DNA of 64,000 nucleotides from Leptospira jelokensis (GTDB lineage Bacteria > Spirochaetota > Leptospiria > Leptospirales > Leptospiraceae): the NCBI RefSeq assembly GCF_004769635.1, contig NZ_RQGH01000015.1, positions 18,704 through 82,703 on the forward strand, in the 5' to 3' direction. The translations under genes and the position numbers were made by a program. Below are positions 1-10,701 of the stretch, piece after piece. Below the pieces are notes generated by a model that was not told where the DNA came from, ran no database searches, and saw only the letters and a list, made by a program, of their open reading frames with translations. Each line of letters opens with the position of its first letter. Positions within the stretch are counted from its first letter, which is position 1.

Positions 1-1090
1 AAGATAAATCCCCTGTTGCAATGTTTCGTATTACAACTGTTACAGACTGTGTTCCTGCATTCCCACCAAGGCCTGCCACAATTGGCATTAGTGTTGCCAG
101 TACAACAATTTGAGAAATGGTATCTTCAAAAAAAGCAACCACAGTCGAACTCACAAAGGCTGTGAGTAAGTTCACATTCAGCCAAACAATCCTTCTTTTG
201 ACAGATTGTAAGATGGGTGTAGACAACCTTTCATCTTCTGATACCCCTGCCATAAGGAGGATGTCCTCTGATGCTTCTTCTTCCACGATTTCTAATACAT
301 CATCCACAGTGATCCGGCCAATGATACGGCCTAAATCATCTGTTACGGCGGCACTCACCAAATCGTACTTTTTAAAGGTATTGGCAACTTCCTCTTGGTC
401 CACATCATAGTGGAATGCAAAAACAGAAAAGTTTGTGATCTTAGAAACCTTTGTATTAATGGGAGTGAGGAACAAATCTTTTAAAGGGATAAAACCTTCT
501 AAAACACCGTCTTCATTGGTAACATACACTTGGTAGATGTCTTCGATTTCCTTGGCCTTTTTTCGGACATTGATGATCCCTTTTCTGACATTATCCGTGA
601 TGGTGACTGTGGCAAAGTCTTTTGACATGAGTCGTCCCGCCGAGTATTCACGGAAGCCAAGTTGGGATCTAATTTCAAAACTATCTGTTTTACTTAGGTT
701 CGCAAGTACGAGTTCCCTTTTTGCACTTGGCAAATACGAAAGCAAGTAGGTGGTCTCATCGGTTTCAATATGCCCAATGGTTTTGGAAATCTCATCCACG
801 GAAAGTTCTTCCAAAAAGGACTCGAGTGTCTCCTCTTCCATTTTGATGAGAGAGTATGCTTGGTCTTCATAGGAAAGGAGACGGAATAAGTAGAGTTCCT
901 CTTCTTTTTCTAGGTCTTTGAAAAGGGTGACCACGTCTGCGGGGTGAGCCCCATCAAGCATCGATTTAAGACTTGTTTGGTCTTTGGCCTCTATAGAAGT
1001 TTTGATTTGGTCGACAAAGTCTTCATAGGAATCACTGTCTCTATCGATTTTGATTCGGAATTCGGACTCTTTCTTTCTTTCTTCTTCCAT
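1..1090 (-). CDS. mgtE: Magnesium transporter MgtE (5' part; runs off the left edge)
   Basis: Reading the minus strand from an ATG at 1088-1090 gives about 363 residues with no stop before the window edge, so only the N-terminal part is present. The order fits MgtE: an acidic helical MgtE_N domain (roughly residues 30-150), two CBS domains (about 160-290, including IGRITVDDVLDIVEEEA), then the first membrane segments with the family-typical AGLGGNAGTQS stretch near the cut end. MgtE is an inner-membrane Mg2+ channel whose cytosolic N and CBS domains close the pore when Mg2+ is high. The remaining transmembrane helices lie outside the window. It is transcribed away from the lipoprotein operon on its right. 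The family assignment is firm. Confidence 0.93.
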   Translation of the reverse strand, partial: MEEERKKESEFRIKIDRDSDSYEDFVDQIKTSIEAKDQTSLKSMLDGAHPADVVTLFKDLEKEEELYLFRLLSYEDQAYSLIKMEEETLESFLEELSVDEISKTIGHIETDETTYLLSYLPSAKRELVLANLSKTDSFEIRSQLGFREYSAGRLMSKDFATVTITDNVRKGIINVRKKAKEIEDIYQVYVTNEDGVLEGFIPLKDLFLTPINTKVSKITNFSVFAFHYDVDQEEVANTFKKYDLVSAAVTDDLGRIIGRITVDDVLEIVEEEASEDILLMAGVSEDERLSTPILQSVKRRIVWLNVNLLTAFVSSTVVAFFEDTISQIVVLATLMPIVAGLGGNAGTQSVTVVIRNIATGDLS

Positions 1091-1155
1091 AAATCAGCGG
1101 ATTTCCTGAATTTTCCAATTGACGGTTATGTCACGTGAACCATAGGCTATATCCT

Positions 1156-1848
1156 ATGTCGGCACGAGTTCCTTTTTTGAAAACGAATCTTTTTCTTCTG
1201 CTAGTTTTTTCACAATGTGTTCTCTTTGAACCAAAAATCAGCAAAGTCCCAGATGCCTATGTGCGGGAAGAAGTGATGAATTCGGAGCAAAAAAATGCAA
1301 CGAAGATCCTCACCGAAAAAATCATCAAATTGAATAACGAAGTTGCAAACCAAAGAAAAGCAAATGCTCTCACAAGCCAGGCCATCAAAATTTCATCGGC
1401 CAAAGTAAACAAACATGCTGCTGAAAGGGATTTAAAACGTACGAAGGAATCCTACTTTACCTTAAAAGAAGACCTAGTGTCTGCGAAACGATACCTAGAG
1501 GAAAGCCAAACGGTTGAATTGGAAAGAGCGAAAGAAGAAACCAGATACAAAACCTGGGTACAAAAAGAAAAAGAAGACAAAGCTTATTTGGAAATGAAAG
1601 AAGCAGCTTTGGGTGAGCTTATCGCAGAACTAGAGTTAGTACGTTCCGAGATCGCTGTAAAATTCCAAGAATCCCAAGGAAAAACTCCAGCAGATCCCGA
1701 ATACATCAAAAAAGAAATATACGAAACCCAATACGCCGAAAAAAAGTCGGATGCCAGAAGGCGACTCTCGAATTGGGAACGTGTGAAATCGGAAGCACCA
1801 AGTTTACCGAAAGTCAATTTAGAGGATAGTTTTGATGACTCAAAATAA
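1156..1848 (+). CDS. Coiled-coil lipoprotein, unknown function
   Basis: I do not recognise a family. From the ATG at 1156 the product is about 230 residues and begins with a basic-hydrophobic signal sequence ending in VFSQC, a plausible spirochaetal lipobox, so it is probably a lipoprotein. The rest is highly charged and helical, rich in K, E and A with long heptad-like stretches, suggesting an extended coiled coil in the periplasm. A GTG at 1135 is an alternative start, but it would add seven residues before the signal peptide. The 3' end overlaps the next gene, an OmpA-like coiled-coil protein, so the two are probably co-translated and may act together at the cell wall. Confidence 0.7.
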   Translation: MSARVPFLKTNLFLLLVFSQCVLFEPKISKVPDAYVREEVMNSEQKNATKILTEKIIKLNNEVANQRKANALTSQAIKISSAKVNKHAAERDLKRTKESYFTLKEDLVSAKRYLEESQTVELERAKEETRYKTWVQKEKEDKAYLEMKEAALGELIAELELVRSEIAVKFQESQGKTPADPEYIKKEIYETQYAEKKSDARRRLSNWERVKSEAPSLPKVNLEDSFDDSK

Positions 1849-2899
1849 AAATTTTTTCCAGCTTCTCCTTTCCATTTGCCTCCTCTTTTTTGGTTTCCTT
1901 TCCCCTTCTTCGGTCCATGCAGATTGGGTCTACTTCCCTTACGAGTACAACCAAATTTACAAAGAAAAATATGCCTTGGAATTGGAACTCGCTGATATCC
2001 GCAAACAACACCAGAATGAACTGATCCGTTTAGAAGAAGAAAAAAAGGAACTCCAATCCCAGATCCGTAATCTTACAGAAGATTTAGAACTCGAAAAACG
2101 AAATCGTGCCAAAGAACAAGATGAGTATTCCGATAAACTCAGAGATTACGACATGCGACTCCGAAGCATTGAAAAAAAAGGTACGGATAAAGAACGTACG
2201 CTTGCGGACGAAAACAGAAAACGTGAAGAGAAAGACAGAGCAGAAATTGATAGTCTGAAACGAAAGTTAGAAGAAAAAGAACGAGAGTGTTTGCAAAAAG
2301 AACAAAAACTCCGTGAATCTTACGAATCCAAAATGGATGAACTAAAAGAAAGGATTCGTAACTTAGAAGAAGAGTTAGCAAACCTTCGTAAACTAACAAA
2401 AGAACAAAAACGAGAACTGGAAAGGTTATCCGAACAAACCAAAGAATTTGAAGAGAAACTTGCAAAAGAAATCACTTCAGGGCAAATCCGTCTGAAACGA
2501 TTCCACAACAAACTCATCATCAATATCGATGATAAAATTTCTTTTGATAGTGGTTCTTCGGAATTGAAGCCCGCCATCCTCCCTGCCATCGAAAAAATTC
2601 GGGATATTTTGGCCTCGTACCCTGAAAACTACATCGTTGTGGAAGGGCATACGGACAATGTTCCCATCAAAACAAAATTTCGCAACAACTGGCATCTTTC
2701 CAGCGAACGGGCATTAGCAGTTCTCGAATTCATTTTGCAAAATAAAAGTTTAAACCCAAAAAACTTTTCCAGTGCTGGTTATGGAGAATACCAACCCATT
2801 GTCCCCAATAGCACCAAAGAAAACAAAGCACTGAACCGAAGGGTAGACATTGTTGTGATTCCAAGAGCGGCAAATTCACTCGGTAATAATCATGACTAA
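1835..2899 (+). CDS. OmpA-family peptidoglycan-binding protein with long coiled coil
   Basis: The product is about 354 residues. It has an N-terminal signal peptide (cleavage probably after SSVHA), then roughly 170 residues of K/E/R-rich coiled coil, then a C-terminal OmpA-like domain (about 225-345) with DKISFDSGSSELKPAI, VEGHTDNVPI and NRRVDIVVIP. Family knowledge says this domain binds diaminopimelate in peptidoglycan, so the protein likely ties the cell wall to the envelope, or acts as a stator-like or MotB-type anchor. The ATG at 1835 is preferred over the TTG at 1832 because AGAGGATAG sits at Shine-Dalgarno distance. It overlaps the lipoprotein gene upstream and the transporter gene downstream by 8 bases, indicating a coupled operon. 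Confidence 0.85.
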   Translation: MTQNKNFFQLLLSICLLFFGFLSPSSVHADWVYFPYEYNQIYKEKYALELELADIRKQHQNELIRLEEEKKELQSQIRNLTEDLELEKRNRAKEQDEYSDKLRDYDMRLRSIEKKGTDKERTLADENRKREEKDRAEIDSLKRKLEEKERECLQKEQKLRESYESKMDELKERIRNLEEELANLRKLTKEQKRELERLSEQTKEFEEKLAKEITSGQIRLKRFHNKLIINIDDKISFDSGSSELKPAILPAIEKIRDILASYPENYIVVEGHTDNVPIKTKFRNNWHLSSERALAVLEFILQNKSLNPKNFSSAGYGEYQPIVPNSTKENKALNRRVDIVVIPRAANSLGNNHD

Positions 2900-3875
2900 C
2901 AAACGACCCAAACGGAAAAAACTAATCTTCTACTTAAGTCTTTCTGGACTTTTATCCATCATGATATTTTTTATCGAATGGGTTGGATCTAAAGAAAGTG
3001 GGAGTTTGGCTTTATTTGCAGATGCAGGTCATATCTTTGCCGACATATTTGCTCACCTCATTTCCCTTTTTGCCCTTCTCGTTGCGTCAAAAAAACCAAA
3101 TGCAAAGTATCCGTTTGGTTTCCATCGATTCGAAGTGATCGCCGCGTTTTTAAATGGCTTACTTCTCATTGCCATCTCCGTTTTTATTTTATATGAAAGT
3201 TATATGCGTTATTATGGAAACGCGGATGTAGAAGCTGAAACCATGCTTGTCTATTCCCTGATTGGTTTTGGAATCAATTTGATTTCCGCGGGACTACTTG
3301 TGGGCGTAAGCAAAACAAGCCTCAATTTAAAGTCAGCCTATTTGCATGTCCTGAGTGATTTACTGGGAACTTTAGCGGTGATATTTGGTGCCCTTCTCAT
3401 TCGATTCACCGGGATCAAACAGGTGGACAGCATCCTCAGTATCTTACTTGGACTTTTTATTTTAAAAACCTCTTATGGAATTGTCAAAGAATCAATCCAA
3501 ATCCTAATTGAAGCAGATACCAGTGAGTTTGATAAAGAACATTTGCTCGCTCATACCAAGGTTTTGGATGGAATCCATTCCGTGCCTAAAATTACTGTTC
3601 GTAAACTTACATCTGGTGTGTTTTCAGTGGAAATACAAGTGGCTGTCAAAGAGAATGCAAATAGAGATAGAATCACATTTGAAATTCATAAAGTACTAAA
3701 GGAAGAATTCGGTGTGCCATTTGTGTCGGTTGAAATCATCTCTGCAGCCATTTTACAAAAATTGGATTCCCTTACGATCCGAGAATCAGAACGAGAATTT
3801 GGACACCATGGCCATGAACATGGTCATGCCCACGATCATAAAGGAAAACACTCCCACCACCACGCCCACCATTGA
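2892..3875 (+). CDS. Cation diffusion facilitator (Zn/Co/Cd efflux)
   Basis: This 327-residue inner-membrane protein belongs to the CDF (ZitB/CzcD) family of metal/proton antiporters. It shows about six transmembrane helices. The metal site motif LFADAGHIFADIFAH lies in helix 2 (about 37-51), YLHVLSDLLG supplies the second metal site in helix 5, and a cytosolic ferredoxin-like C-terminal domain follows. The last 25 residues are extremely His-rich (HHGHEHGHAHDHKGKHSHHHAHH), a likely metal buffer or sensor tail. In many CDFs such His stretches lie in a cytosolic loop between helices, so the extreme C-terminal position is notable. Its start overlaps the OmpA gene by 8 bases. Substrate cannot be read from sequence; Zn2+ is the likeliest. 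Confidence 0.93.
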   Translation: MTNKRPKRKKLIFYLSLSGLLSIMIFFIEWVGSKESGSLALFADAGHIFADIFAHLISLFALLVASKKPNAKYPFGFHRFEVIAAFLNGLLLIAISVFILYESYMRYYGNADVEAETMLVYSLIGFGINLISAGLLVGVSKTSLNLKSAYLHVLSDLLGTLAVIFGALLIRFTGIKQVDSILSILLGLFILKTSYGIVKESIQILIEADTSEFDKEHLLAHTKVLDGIHSVPKITVRKLTSGVFSVEIQVAVKENANRDRITFEIHKVLKEEFGVPFVSVEIISAAILQKLDSLTIRESEREFGHHGHEHGHAHDHKGKHSHHHAHH

Positions 3876-3959
3876 GTTCCGTAGGCAATGTTCCTTCCAC
3901 CAATGGAGAGAGGAAGGTTTTGGACCAAATGTCCGCCATTGGAAAAGAAAATGCAAATT

Positions 3960-5006
3960 TTAGGATTTTCTATCCATTTGGTTAGTTGTGGTTCGCTTTT
4001 TCTTTTGGACTAAGTACTTGGTCAAACTATCTTCCCAAAGGAAAAGTTGCCAATCAGGGTCATTGGATTTTAAATCCTCTCCTGATTCTAACCCAAAATG
4101 TTTTGTGACGGAACTGATAAGTGGTGAAATGGGATAGGGAACCGCTTCCAATAATGGTTCGGTTGTGGGGTTTCCAACCAAACCTCTTAAAAACCCCTCT
4201 TGCCAATCCACCAAACGATCCCTTTCTCCTTTGATCCCTTTGTCCCTTTCACTGAGTGGTTTTGTTTTGCCGATGAGTAAGGAAACGAGGGAACACAACT
4301 CTTTTAAGCGGAGTTCCAATCCCAAACTTCCATAGTTTGCAAGGAGGAGATTCTCTTCTGGAATGGGTAATCCACTAAATTGGATACGTAAATGGCTCAC
4401 TTGTGGTGTAAATTCAGTATAAAAGATTCTTTTTTCGATGAGATTCGGATGATCAGACTCTTTCGGAATGGAAACGAAATAGAGAGGGTAAACCTCTTCT
4501 TTTTTCGTAACCCAAAAGATAAAGTCTGCTTCACCACCATTGGTAATAAAAGATTTAATGCCCGTTAATTGGTTATCATCTATACCTGATTGGAGTTTTT
4601 TTAATTTTCCGTCAAACCCTGGCTCACTCACACCAACTGCCAGGATGAGGATAGGATCTTTTCCTAAAAATGCATTCCATAAAAAATGGGATCCTGGTTC
4701 TTTGTACCGAGACGCATTTAAAATTCCACCGGCTACATTCACTTCCACCATACAAGCAAGCGCCAAGGAAACTCCAAACGGTTCCTCGGCTAAGGAAGAA
4801 AGCTTTTTTTGAAACTCGTAATAACTCTCTTTCCCTAAGATAAAATCATAAAAACCGGCTGAATGTAAGTAGGGTTTCCAACTGCGGTAAAAGTTTAAGG
4901 GAGGACTATCTCCCAGATTTCTCAAATAACCTTTTGGGTAAATCGAATCGTTGTCACCCCATTTGGAAAATAAATGAAATGGGGAAGGATCGTTAGTTCC
5001 ATTCAC
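3960..5006 (-). CDS. Diverged acyl-CoA dehydrogenase-like protein
   Basis: The 348-residue product starts at a GTG five bases after the uvrA stop. The recognisable part is the middle beta domain of acyl-CoA dehydrogenases: GVSEPGFDGKLKKL (about 122-135) and GIKSFITNGGEADF (about 147-160) correspond to the family's EPGxGSD and GxKxFITNGxxAD signatures that line FAD. The C-terminal helical region has a family-like WQEGFLRGL segment. I cannot find a clear catalytic glutamate, and the N-terminal domain is poorly conserved, so substrate and even activity are uncertain. The position right behind uvrA suggests co-transcription but gives no functional clue. Confidence 0.6.
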   Translation of the reverse strand: MNGTNDPSPFHLFSKWGDNDSIYPKGYLRNLGDSPPLNFYRSWKPYLHSAGFYDFILGKESYYEFQKKLSSLAEEPFGVSLALACMVEVNVAGGILNASRYKEPGSHFLWNAFLGKDPILILAVGVSEPGFDGKLKKLQSGIDDNQLTGIKSFITNGGEADFIFWVTKKEEVYPLYFVSIPKESDHPNLIEKRIFYTEFTPQVSHLRIQFSGLPIPEENLLLANYGSLGLELRLKELCSLVSLLIGKTKPLSERDKGIKGERDRLVDWQEGFLRGLVGNPTTEPLLEAVPYPISPLISSVTKHFGLESGEDLKSNDPDWQLFLWEDSLTKYLVQKKKRTTTNQMDRKS

Positions 5007-5011
5007 AAATT

Positions 5012-7903
5012 TTATTTTCCCTTTCGTTTCGCCATTTTGGCATCCAATTCTTTTTCCTCTTGTAAGACTTTCTTCAAGTATTGTCCTGTAAAGGATGCTT
5101 TCACTGCAGAAACCTCTTCTGGAGTCCCTGTGGCAATGACTTCTCCCCCACCATCTCCGCCTTCCGGCCCGATGTCGATGATGTAATCCGCAGCTTTGAT
5201 GACATCTAAGTTATGTTCAATGATCACCATTGAATTCCCTTTCTCCACTAATACCTGTAAAACGGATAATAATTTTTCAATGTCCTCAAAATGTAGGCCT
5301 GTCGTCGGCTCATCCAAAATATAAAGTGTTTTTCCCGTTGGTCGTTTGGAAAGTTCTGTGGAGAGTTTGATCCTTTGTGCTTCCCCACCAGAAAAGGTTG
5401 TGGCAGCTTGTCCGAGTTTGATGTACCCTAAACCAACATCCATCAGTGTATCCAATTTCCGTTTGAGATTCGGGATATTTTCAAAGAATACAACGGCTTC
5501 CTCTACAGTCATCCCAAGTACATCCGAAATATTTTTCCCTTTGTACTTTACCTCTAGGGTCTCACGATTGTATCGTTTGCCTTTGCAAACCTCACATTCC
5601 ACATAGATGTCAGGCAAAAAATGCATTTCGATTTTTAAGATCCCATCACCTTCACATTTCTCACACCTTCCACCAGCCACATTGAAACTGAAACGCCCAG
5701 GCCCATAGCCGCGCACCTTCGCTTCTTCCAGTCCACTATAAAGATCCCTTATAAATGTAAACAATCCAGTGTAAGTTGCTGGGTTCGAACGAGGGGTCCT
5801 TCCGATAGCAGATTGGTCAATATTGATGACCTTATCGATTTGGTCTTTGCCAAGGATTTTTTTGTGTTTGCCTGGGACCAGTTTCATACCCATCACAGAA
5901 CTTGCCAGTTCCTTGTACAAAATTTCGTTGATAAGAGTGGACTTACCAGACCCAGAGACTCCCGTAACGACTGTTAACGTTCCAAGTGGGATGGAAACGT
6001 CTACATTCTTTAGGTTGTTATGTGTTGCGCCTGTAATCTTTAAAAATTTCCCATTCCCCACTCGCCTGGTATCAGGTTTTGAGATACGTTTTTCTCCAGA
6101 CAAAAATTTACCTGTCACAGAGTGTTTGTCTTTTTTGATTTGTTCGGGGGTTCCGAAGGCCACAATTTCGCCGCCATGGACTCCAGCACCAGGACCCATG
6201 TCCACAATGTAATCTGCTTCTTCCATGGTCTCTTTGTCATGTTCCACGACAAGTACCGTATTCCCTAAGTTCCTTAAACCTTTTAAGGTTTGGACAAGTT
6301 TCGTATTGTCCCTTTGGTGGAGTCCAATGGATGGTTCATCTAGGATATAAAGCACTCCCATAAGCCTAGATCCAATTTGAGTGGCAAGCCGAATGCGTTG
6401 CATTTCACCACCAGAAAGTGTGCCAGCCGATCGACTTAAATTCAAGTACCCAACTCCTACATCATTTAAGAAGTGGAGCCTTTGCAAAATTTCTTTTAAA
6501 ATGGGTTTCGAAATTGTATCTTCAGCCCCTTTGTATTCGGATTTTTTTGTGAACTCTAAGGCCTTTTCAATGGAAAAACCAGTATATGCATCAATCCCTA
6601 TGCCTTGTACTTTGACGGCGAGGGCTTCCTTTCGCAAACGTTTTCCATTGCACTCCTCACAATCGTGGTTCGTCATAAAGGATTCAAACCATTGGCGCAT
6701 CGAATCTGATTTGGTTTCCTTGTAACGGCGTTTTAGATTGGGGATCACTCCTTCATAATTTCTAGAAAATTCATAATGGGAATTGGCCCCCCGGAAATCA
6801 TAATCAATATGAATGGATGCATCTCCATGCAAAATTGTATTTCTAACTTTCTCAGGTAAGTCCTTCCAAGATGTATTTAAATTAAATTTTAATTTTTTCG
6901 ATAACGCTTGTATGGTGGCCATATACCAATACGAATTGGATTTGGATCCTCCCCATGCTTCGATACAACCTTCGGCAAGAGAAGCCTCTCGATCGGTAAC
7001 GAGGAGTGCTTCGTCAAACTCCAGTAGTGCACCAAGTCCATCACAATTGGAGCAGGCACCAAATGGCGAATTAAAGGAAAATAACCTCGGTGTGAGTTCA
7101 GGGATACTCACATCATCACATTTGGGACAGGATAGTTTTTGGGAAAACAAATGGTCTTTTTCTCCGTCCTCCACGACGACAATCCCATCTGCCGTTTTTA
7201 AAGCTGTTTCCACAGAGTCGGACAACCGAGATTGGATTCCCGGTTTCATCACAATCCGGTCCACAACGATATCAATGTCTGCTTTGAAATTTTTTTTCAA
7301 AGGGATTTCATCCTCTAGTGAGTACACTTCTCCATTCACACGGACTCGGTTGAATCCTTCTTTTTTGAATCGTTCGAGGACCTCCTTGTGTTCTCCTTTT
7401 TTCCCTTGGATGACAGGGGCTAGGATTTGTAATTTGGTCCCTTCTGGAAAAACATTGATCCGATCAGTGATTTGGTCGACAGACAAACTTGAAATTGCTG
7501 TCCCACACTTAGGGCAATGTGGTTTTCCGACACGAGCGTATAACAATCGCAAGTAGTCATAAATTTCTGTGACAGTTCCAACAGTAGAACGAGGGTTACG
7601 GTGTGTGGTTTTTTGTTCGATGGAAATTGCGGGGCTTAATCCCTCAATTTGGTCCACTTCTGGTTTTTCCATTTGGCCAAGGAATTGCCGAGCGTAACTG
7701 GAAAGAGATTCCACATACCGCCGTTGCCCTTCTGCATAAATGGTATCAAAGGCAAGGGACGACTTTCCCGATCCAGACAATCCAGTGATGACCACTAGTT
7801 TGTCCCTCGGAATGTCTAGGTTTAGGTTTTTTAGGTTATGTTCACGGGCGCCACGAATACGAATAAAGGAATCCACATCGGATAGCTTGTTTTCCTCTTT
7901 CAT
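5012..7903 (-). CDS. uvrA: Excinuclease ABC subunit A
   Basis: UvrA is the DNA-damage-recognition ATPase of nucleotide excision repair; it dimerises, loads UvrB and leaves. The 963-residue length is usual. Two ABC modules are visible: the first Walker A is GLSGSGKSS (41-49), the first ABC signature [16 protein letters not shown], and the second Walker [10 protein letters not shown] followed later by [13 protein letters not shown]. Zinc-binding CPKC and CEKC...CEVC clusters lie at expected places in both halves. It starts at an ATG only 20 bases from the divergent S49 protease gene, so its promoter must overlap that gene's 5' end. I saw no clear LexA-type operator in that gap. It is likely co-transcribed with the acyl-CoA-dehydrogenase-like gene. 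Confidence 0.98.
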   Translation of the reverse strand: MKEENKLSDVDSFIRIRGAREHNLKNLNLDIPRDKLVVITGLSGSGKSSLAFDTIYAEGQRRYVESLSSYARQFLGQMEKPEVDQIEGLSPAISIEQKTTHRNPRSTVGTVTEIYDYLRLLYARVGKPHCPKCGTAISSLSVDQITDRINVFPEGTKLQILAPVIQGKKGEHKEVLERFKKEGFNRVRVNGEVYSLEDEIPLKKNFKADIDIVVDRIVMKPGIQSRLSDSVETALKTADGIVVVEDGEKDHLFSQKLSCPKCDDVSIPELTPRLFSFNSPFGACSNCDGLGALLEFDEALLVTDREASLAEGCIEAWGGSKSNSYWYMATIQALSKKLKFNLNTSWKDLPEKVRNTILHGDASIHIDYDFRGANSHYEFSRNYEGVIPNLKRRYKETKSDSMRQWFESFMTNHDCEECNGKRLRKEALAVKVQGIGIDAYTGFSIEKALEFTKKSEYKGAEDTISKPILKEILQRLHFLNDVGVGYLNLSRSAGTLSGGEMQRIRLATQIGSRLMGVLYILDEPSIGLHQRDNTKLVQTLKGLRNLGNTVLVVEHDKETMEEADYIVDMGPGAGVHGGEIVAFGTPEQIKKDKHSVTGKFLSGEKRISKPDTRRVGNGKFLKITGATHNNLKNVDVSIPLGTLTVVTGVSGSGKSTLINEILYKELASSVMGMKLVPGKHKKILGKDQIDKVINIDQSAIGRTPRSNPATYTGLFTFIRDLYSGLEEAKVRGYGPGRFSFNVAGGRCEKCEGDGILKIEMHFLPDIYVECEVCKGKRYNRETLEVKYKGKNISDVLGMTVEEAVVFFENIPNLKRKLDTLMDVGLGYIKLGQAATTFSGGEAQRIKLSTELSKRPTGKTLYILDEPTTGLHFEDIEKLLSVLQVLVEKGNSMVIIEHNLDVIKAADYIIDIGPEGGDGGGEVIATGTPEEVSAVKASFTGQYLKKVLQEEKELDAKMAKRKGK

Positions 7904-7923
7904 TCTGGAAAGAATTTTAAGGA

Positions 7924-9576
7924 ATGGAGGGAAGAGGACATCCCGTGTTTCGAATTCTTTTTTTCATCCTTTTTTTACCATTTCGAGTTTTGTACCTGAT
8001 TTACCTACGTCTAAGCCTCCTCTTGCAACGAGGGCGTGAAGTTTATGAATTGGAAATGCCACCGACTTTTGAGGATTCTTATAAATCCTTTTTCGTCAAA
8101 AAACTCCAAGGCAAAGAAGAAACCATCACAAGATTAGAGCTCCTTGTATTACTGAAAACCATAGAGAAAAATCCAAAAATCAAAACCCTAGATATCAGTT
8201 TACCTCCTTTGGAATGGACACTTTCGGAATTTTATGAAATTAGAAACGAACTGATAAACATCCGAAACGCTGGGAAAACCATTCGCATGTTTGCCAAAGA
8301 AGGAGGTCTTGGAAGTTTACTTTTACTCACAGCCTCGAGTGAAGCATACCTCGCTCCCGAATCAGAATTTATGGTCCTACTTCCGAGCGCCGAACCCATG
8401 TTTTATGGCAAATTCTTAAAAACCTGGGGGATTGAAGTGCAAGCCTTTGCCTCGGGTCCCTACAAATCCTTTGCGGAAAGTTTTACACGAGGTGAGTTCT
8501 CAAAAGAAGCAAAGAAAAATTTAGAAACACTCGTGATTGACCTTCGCAAAAAAATTCTAGATGCCCTAACCAATGGGAATAAGAACCTAGAGCCACTCTT
8601 TTACAAACCGATGTTATCTGCAGATGACTTACTTACTGAAGCTGTGGTCCAAGGAATCAAAACAGAAACGGAATTTTTTTCTTCTGATCGAAAGCTATTT
8701 TCACCGAATTTCCCTGCACTTTACCAAACGATTCAGGAATTTTCACTTTTCCCCAAACGCAAACAAGAAGTGGTCATCCTTCCCATTGATGGTGGGATAA
8801 CGGGTGGGGACTACCTACATAAAAATAGAGAAAACGGAAAAATTGAAGCATTTTCTCTTATTCCCACATTAAAAGCATTAGGTGAGGATAAAAAAATCAA
8901 AGCAGTCATCTTGGAAATTTCTTCACCAGGTGGGTCCGCCTTTTATTCCGAACAAATCCACCAGGAAATTTTGGAATTAAAAAAATCAAAGTTGGTTACT
9001 GCTTATTTTAAAGACACTGTCGCAAGTGGTGGCTACTACATAGCCACTGCGGCTGATTACATCACAGCATCCCCTGTTTGCATCACAGGTTCCATTGGAG
9101 CTGTGAGCATCCGAGCGAACTTACAAAAACTCTATAAAAAGTTCCATTTGAATAAAGAAGCCGTGGGGTTTTATCCCTTTCGAGACATTCATTCTGAGTT
9201 CCAACCCCTCTCCAAACAGAGTGTCCAGTATTTAGAATCCCAAATCAAAAAGATTGAAGCATTGTTTTACAAACGAGTGTCAGAGGGAAGAAATATCCCA
9301 TTATCCGATCTTCCGAAAATTGGAATGGGTCGAGTATATCTCCCTAGTACAGAAAATCAAATTGTAGATTCGCTTGGGGGCCTACTCGATGCCATCAGTT
9401 TCGTCAAAGAAAAATTAGGTGGGAAAGCCATCTACCTAACAGAAGAACTCCCAGCTTACAATCTCAAAAATAAAATCCCCCTCCTAGGTGGGTTATTGTC
9501 TGAGTTACAGCTTTTGGAATCCCTTGGAGAAGTATCCCTTCTCTCCCATACAAAACTTCATTGGAAAAATCGGTAA
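7924..9576 (+). CDS. sppA: S49 signal peptide peptidase (SppA-like)
   Basis: This 550-residue membrane-bound serine protease has an N-terminal transmembrane anchor (about residues 9-35) and two S49 domains, like the long SppA form. The C-terminal half carries [18 protein letters not shown] and the nucleophile region [25 protein letters not shown] follows, and the general-base lysine of long SppA should come from the N-terminal half. SppA degrades leftover signal peptides in the inner membrane. The start is uncertain: the ATG at 7924 has AAGGA almost touching it, whereas the GTG at 7945 has AGAGGA at good spacing and still begins before the membrane anchor. It is divergent from uvrA. Confidence 0.88.
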   Translation: MEGRGHPVFRILFFILFLPFRVLYLIYLRLSLLLQRGREVYELEMPPTFEDSYKSFFVKKLQGKEETITRLELLVLLKTIEKNPKIKTLDISLPPLEWTLSEFYEIRNELINIRNAGKTIRMFAKEGGLGSLLLLTASSEAYLAPESEFMVLLPSAEPMFYGKFLKTWGIEVQAFASGPYKSFAESFTRGEFSKEAKKNLETLVIDLRKKILDALTNGNKNLEPLFYKPMLSADDLLTEAVVQGIKTETEFFSSDRKLFSPNFPALYQTIQEFSLFPKRKQEVVILPIDGGITGGDYLHKNRENGKIEAFSLIPTLKALGEDKKIKAVILEISSPGGSAFYSEQIHQEILELKKSKLVTAYFKDTVASGGYYIATAADYITASPVCITGSIGAVSIRANLQKLYKKFHLNKEAVGFYPFRDIHSEFQPLSKQSVQYLESQIKKIEALFYKRVSEGRNIPLSDLPKIGMGRVYLPSTENQIVDSLGGLLDAISFVKEKLGGKAIYLTEELPAYNLKNKIPLLGGLLSELQLLESLGEVSLLSHTKLHWKNR

Positions 9577-9701
9577 GGAAAAAAAAGGTGGGAACGAAAC
9601 GGGGAACCATCAGAAGAGTTTTACAAATACCACCACTCTGAACGAAAGAATACTGAAGTGAACTTGTCCCTATCAATCCGATTCTAAAAATGGAATCGAA
9701 T

Positions 9702-10700
9702 TCATTCTGATTCGGAAGCCTTTTCCAATCGGTTGAGAAGGGCTTCCCTACCTTCACCTAAGGCCGGTTCTTCGCAGTAGATCCGTTCCATTCCCATTTG
9801 GTCACAAAACTCAAAAAAAGCATATAAGAAAGAACTATACTCTCGGTTAGAAGAAACAAGTTTGATTCGCTCTGGAGAGTCCAAACCAATCCGAAACCCT
9901 CCCTCGACAATTTCCTTTCCATCAAATGAAAATCCGATCCATGCAAAACTTGGATTTTCACCTTCCTTCTGAAAATTGGAATGGAACTCTGTTGCATGGC
10001 AAAGGTATACCTTCGCCTTCGGCGCATAGTGTTTGTACTTCATACCAGGGCTTGCCGGAGTCATCTCTCCTTGCACCTGAAAGGATTTCGGAACCATTAA
10101 ATGGGGCAAAAACCGGCGGAGGTCCTTTGATTCAATGGAGCCAGGGCGAAAGAGGACTGGCGGATCGAGGTGCATTCCCACAACAGTTGACTCAATGCCT
10201 AAACTAGGTTCGTCTGTGAGAAATATCCCGTCGACAATGCCGTCAAAGTATCGCACAACATCTGTCATGCGAGTAAGGGATGGCCTACCGGAAAGATTGG
10301 CTGAGGGGGCAGAAATGGGACTCCCACAAAGCCCAATCCATTCACGGATGACCGGGTTTTTGGGAATGCGAACGGCCAAAGTCTCTGAATCTTTTGGGAA
10401 AATTGAAGTGTCAAGTTTTGGAAGGACAAGTGTCAAAGGGCCTGGTGAAAACTCACCAAGCAATCGTTTTGCGAATTCATTCACTTTACAGACTTTTTCA
10501 ATGGAACCAATCGAATCAAAATGGGCAATCAGTGGGTTATCACTTGGTCTGCCTTTGATTTGGTAAATGCGTTTGCAGGCCTCTTCGTTTTTACTCGAGG
10601 CACCAATTCCATAAACAGTTTCTGTGGGAAATACAACCACCCCTCCCTTTCGGATGAGGTCCGCAAGCAAACGAACATCCGAAGAGATAAGGGTTTTCAT
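9702..10700 (-). CDS. Threonylcarbamoyl-AMP synthase, Sua5 type
   Basis: Sua5/YrdC makes threonylcarbamoyl-AMP from Thr, bicarbonate and ATP, the first step of t6A37 modification in ANN-decoding tRNAs. KGGVVVFPTETVYGIG near the N-terminus is the YrdC-domain signature, with IKGRPSDNPL and SAPSANLSGRPSLT further on. A C-terminal Sua5 domain (about 230-330) makes this the long Sua5 form rather than short TsaC. I chose the ATG at 10698-10700 (MKTLISSD) because it falls right after the stop of the upstream GH18 gene and begins at the domain edge. A longer frame opening at 10748 would overlap GH18 by 47 bases. Confidence 0.92.
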   Translation of the reverse strand: MKTLISSDVRLLADLIRKGGVVVFPTETVYGIGASSKNEEACKRIYQIKGRPSDNPLIAHFDSIGSIEKVCKVNEFAKRLLGEFSPGPLTLVLPKLDTSIFPKDSETLAVRIPKNPVIREWIGLCGSPISAPSANLSGRPSLTRMTDVVRYFDGIVDGIFLTDEPSLGIESTVVGMHLDPPVLFRPGSIESKDLRRFLPHLMVPKSFQVQGEMTPASPGMKYKHYAPKAKVYLCHATEFHSNFQKEGENPSFAWIGFSFDGKEIVEGGFRIGLDSPERIKLVSSNREYSSFLYAFFEFCDQMGMERIYCEEPALGEGREALLNRLEKASESE

Positions 10701-10701
10701 A

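Noticed and set aside
6813..7556. A 247-codon open frame on the plus strand inside uvrA
   Set aside because: Antisense to the intact uvrA, with a low-complexity Ser-rich product; codon-bias shadow.
7904..7923. A LexA-type operator between uvrA and the S49 protease
   Set aside because: The 20-base gap holds no recognisable palindromic LexA box; SOS control is not supported here.
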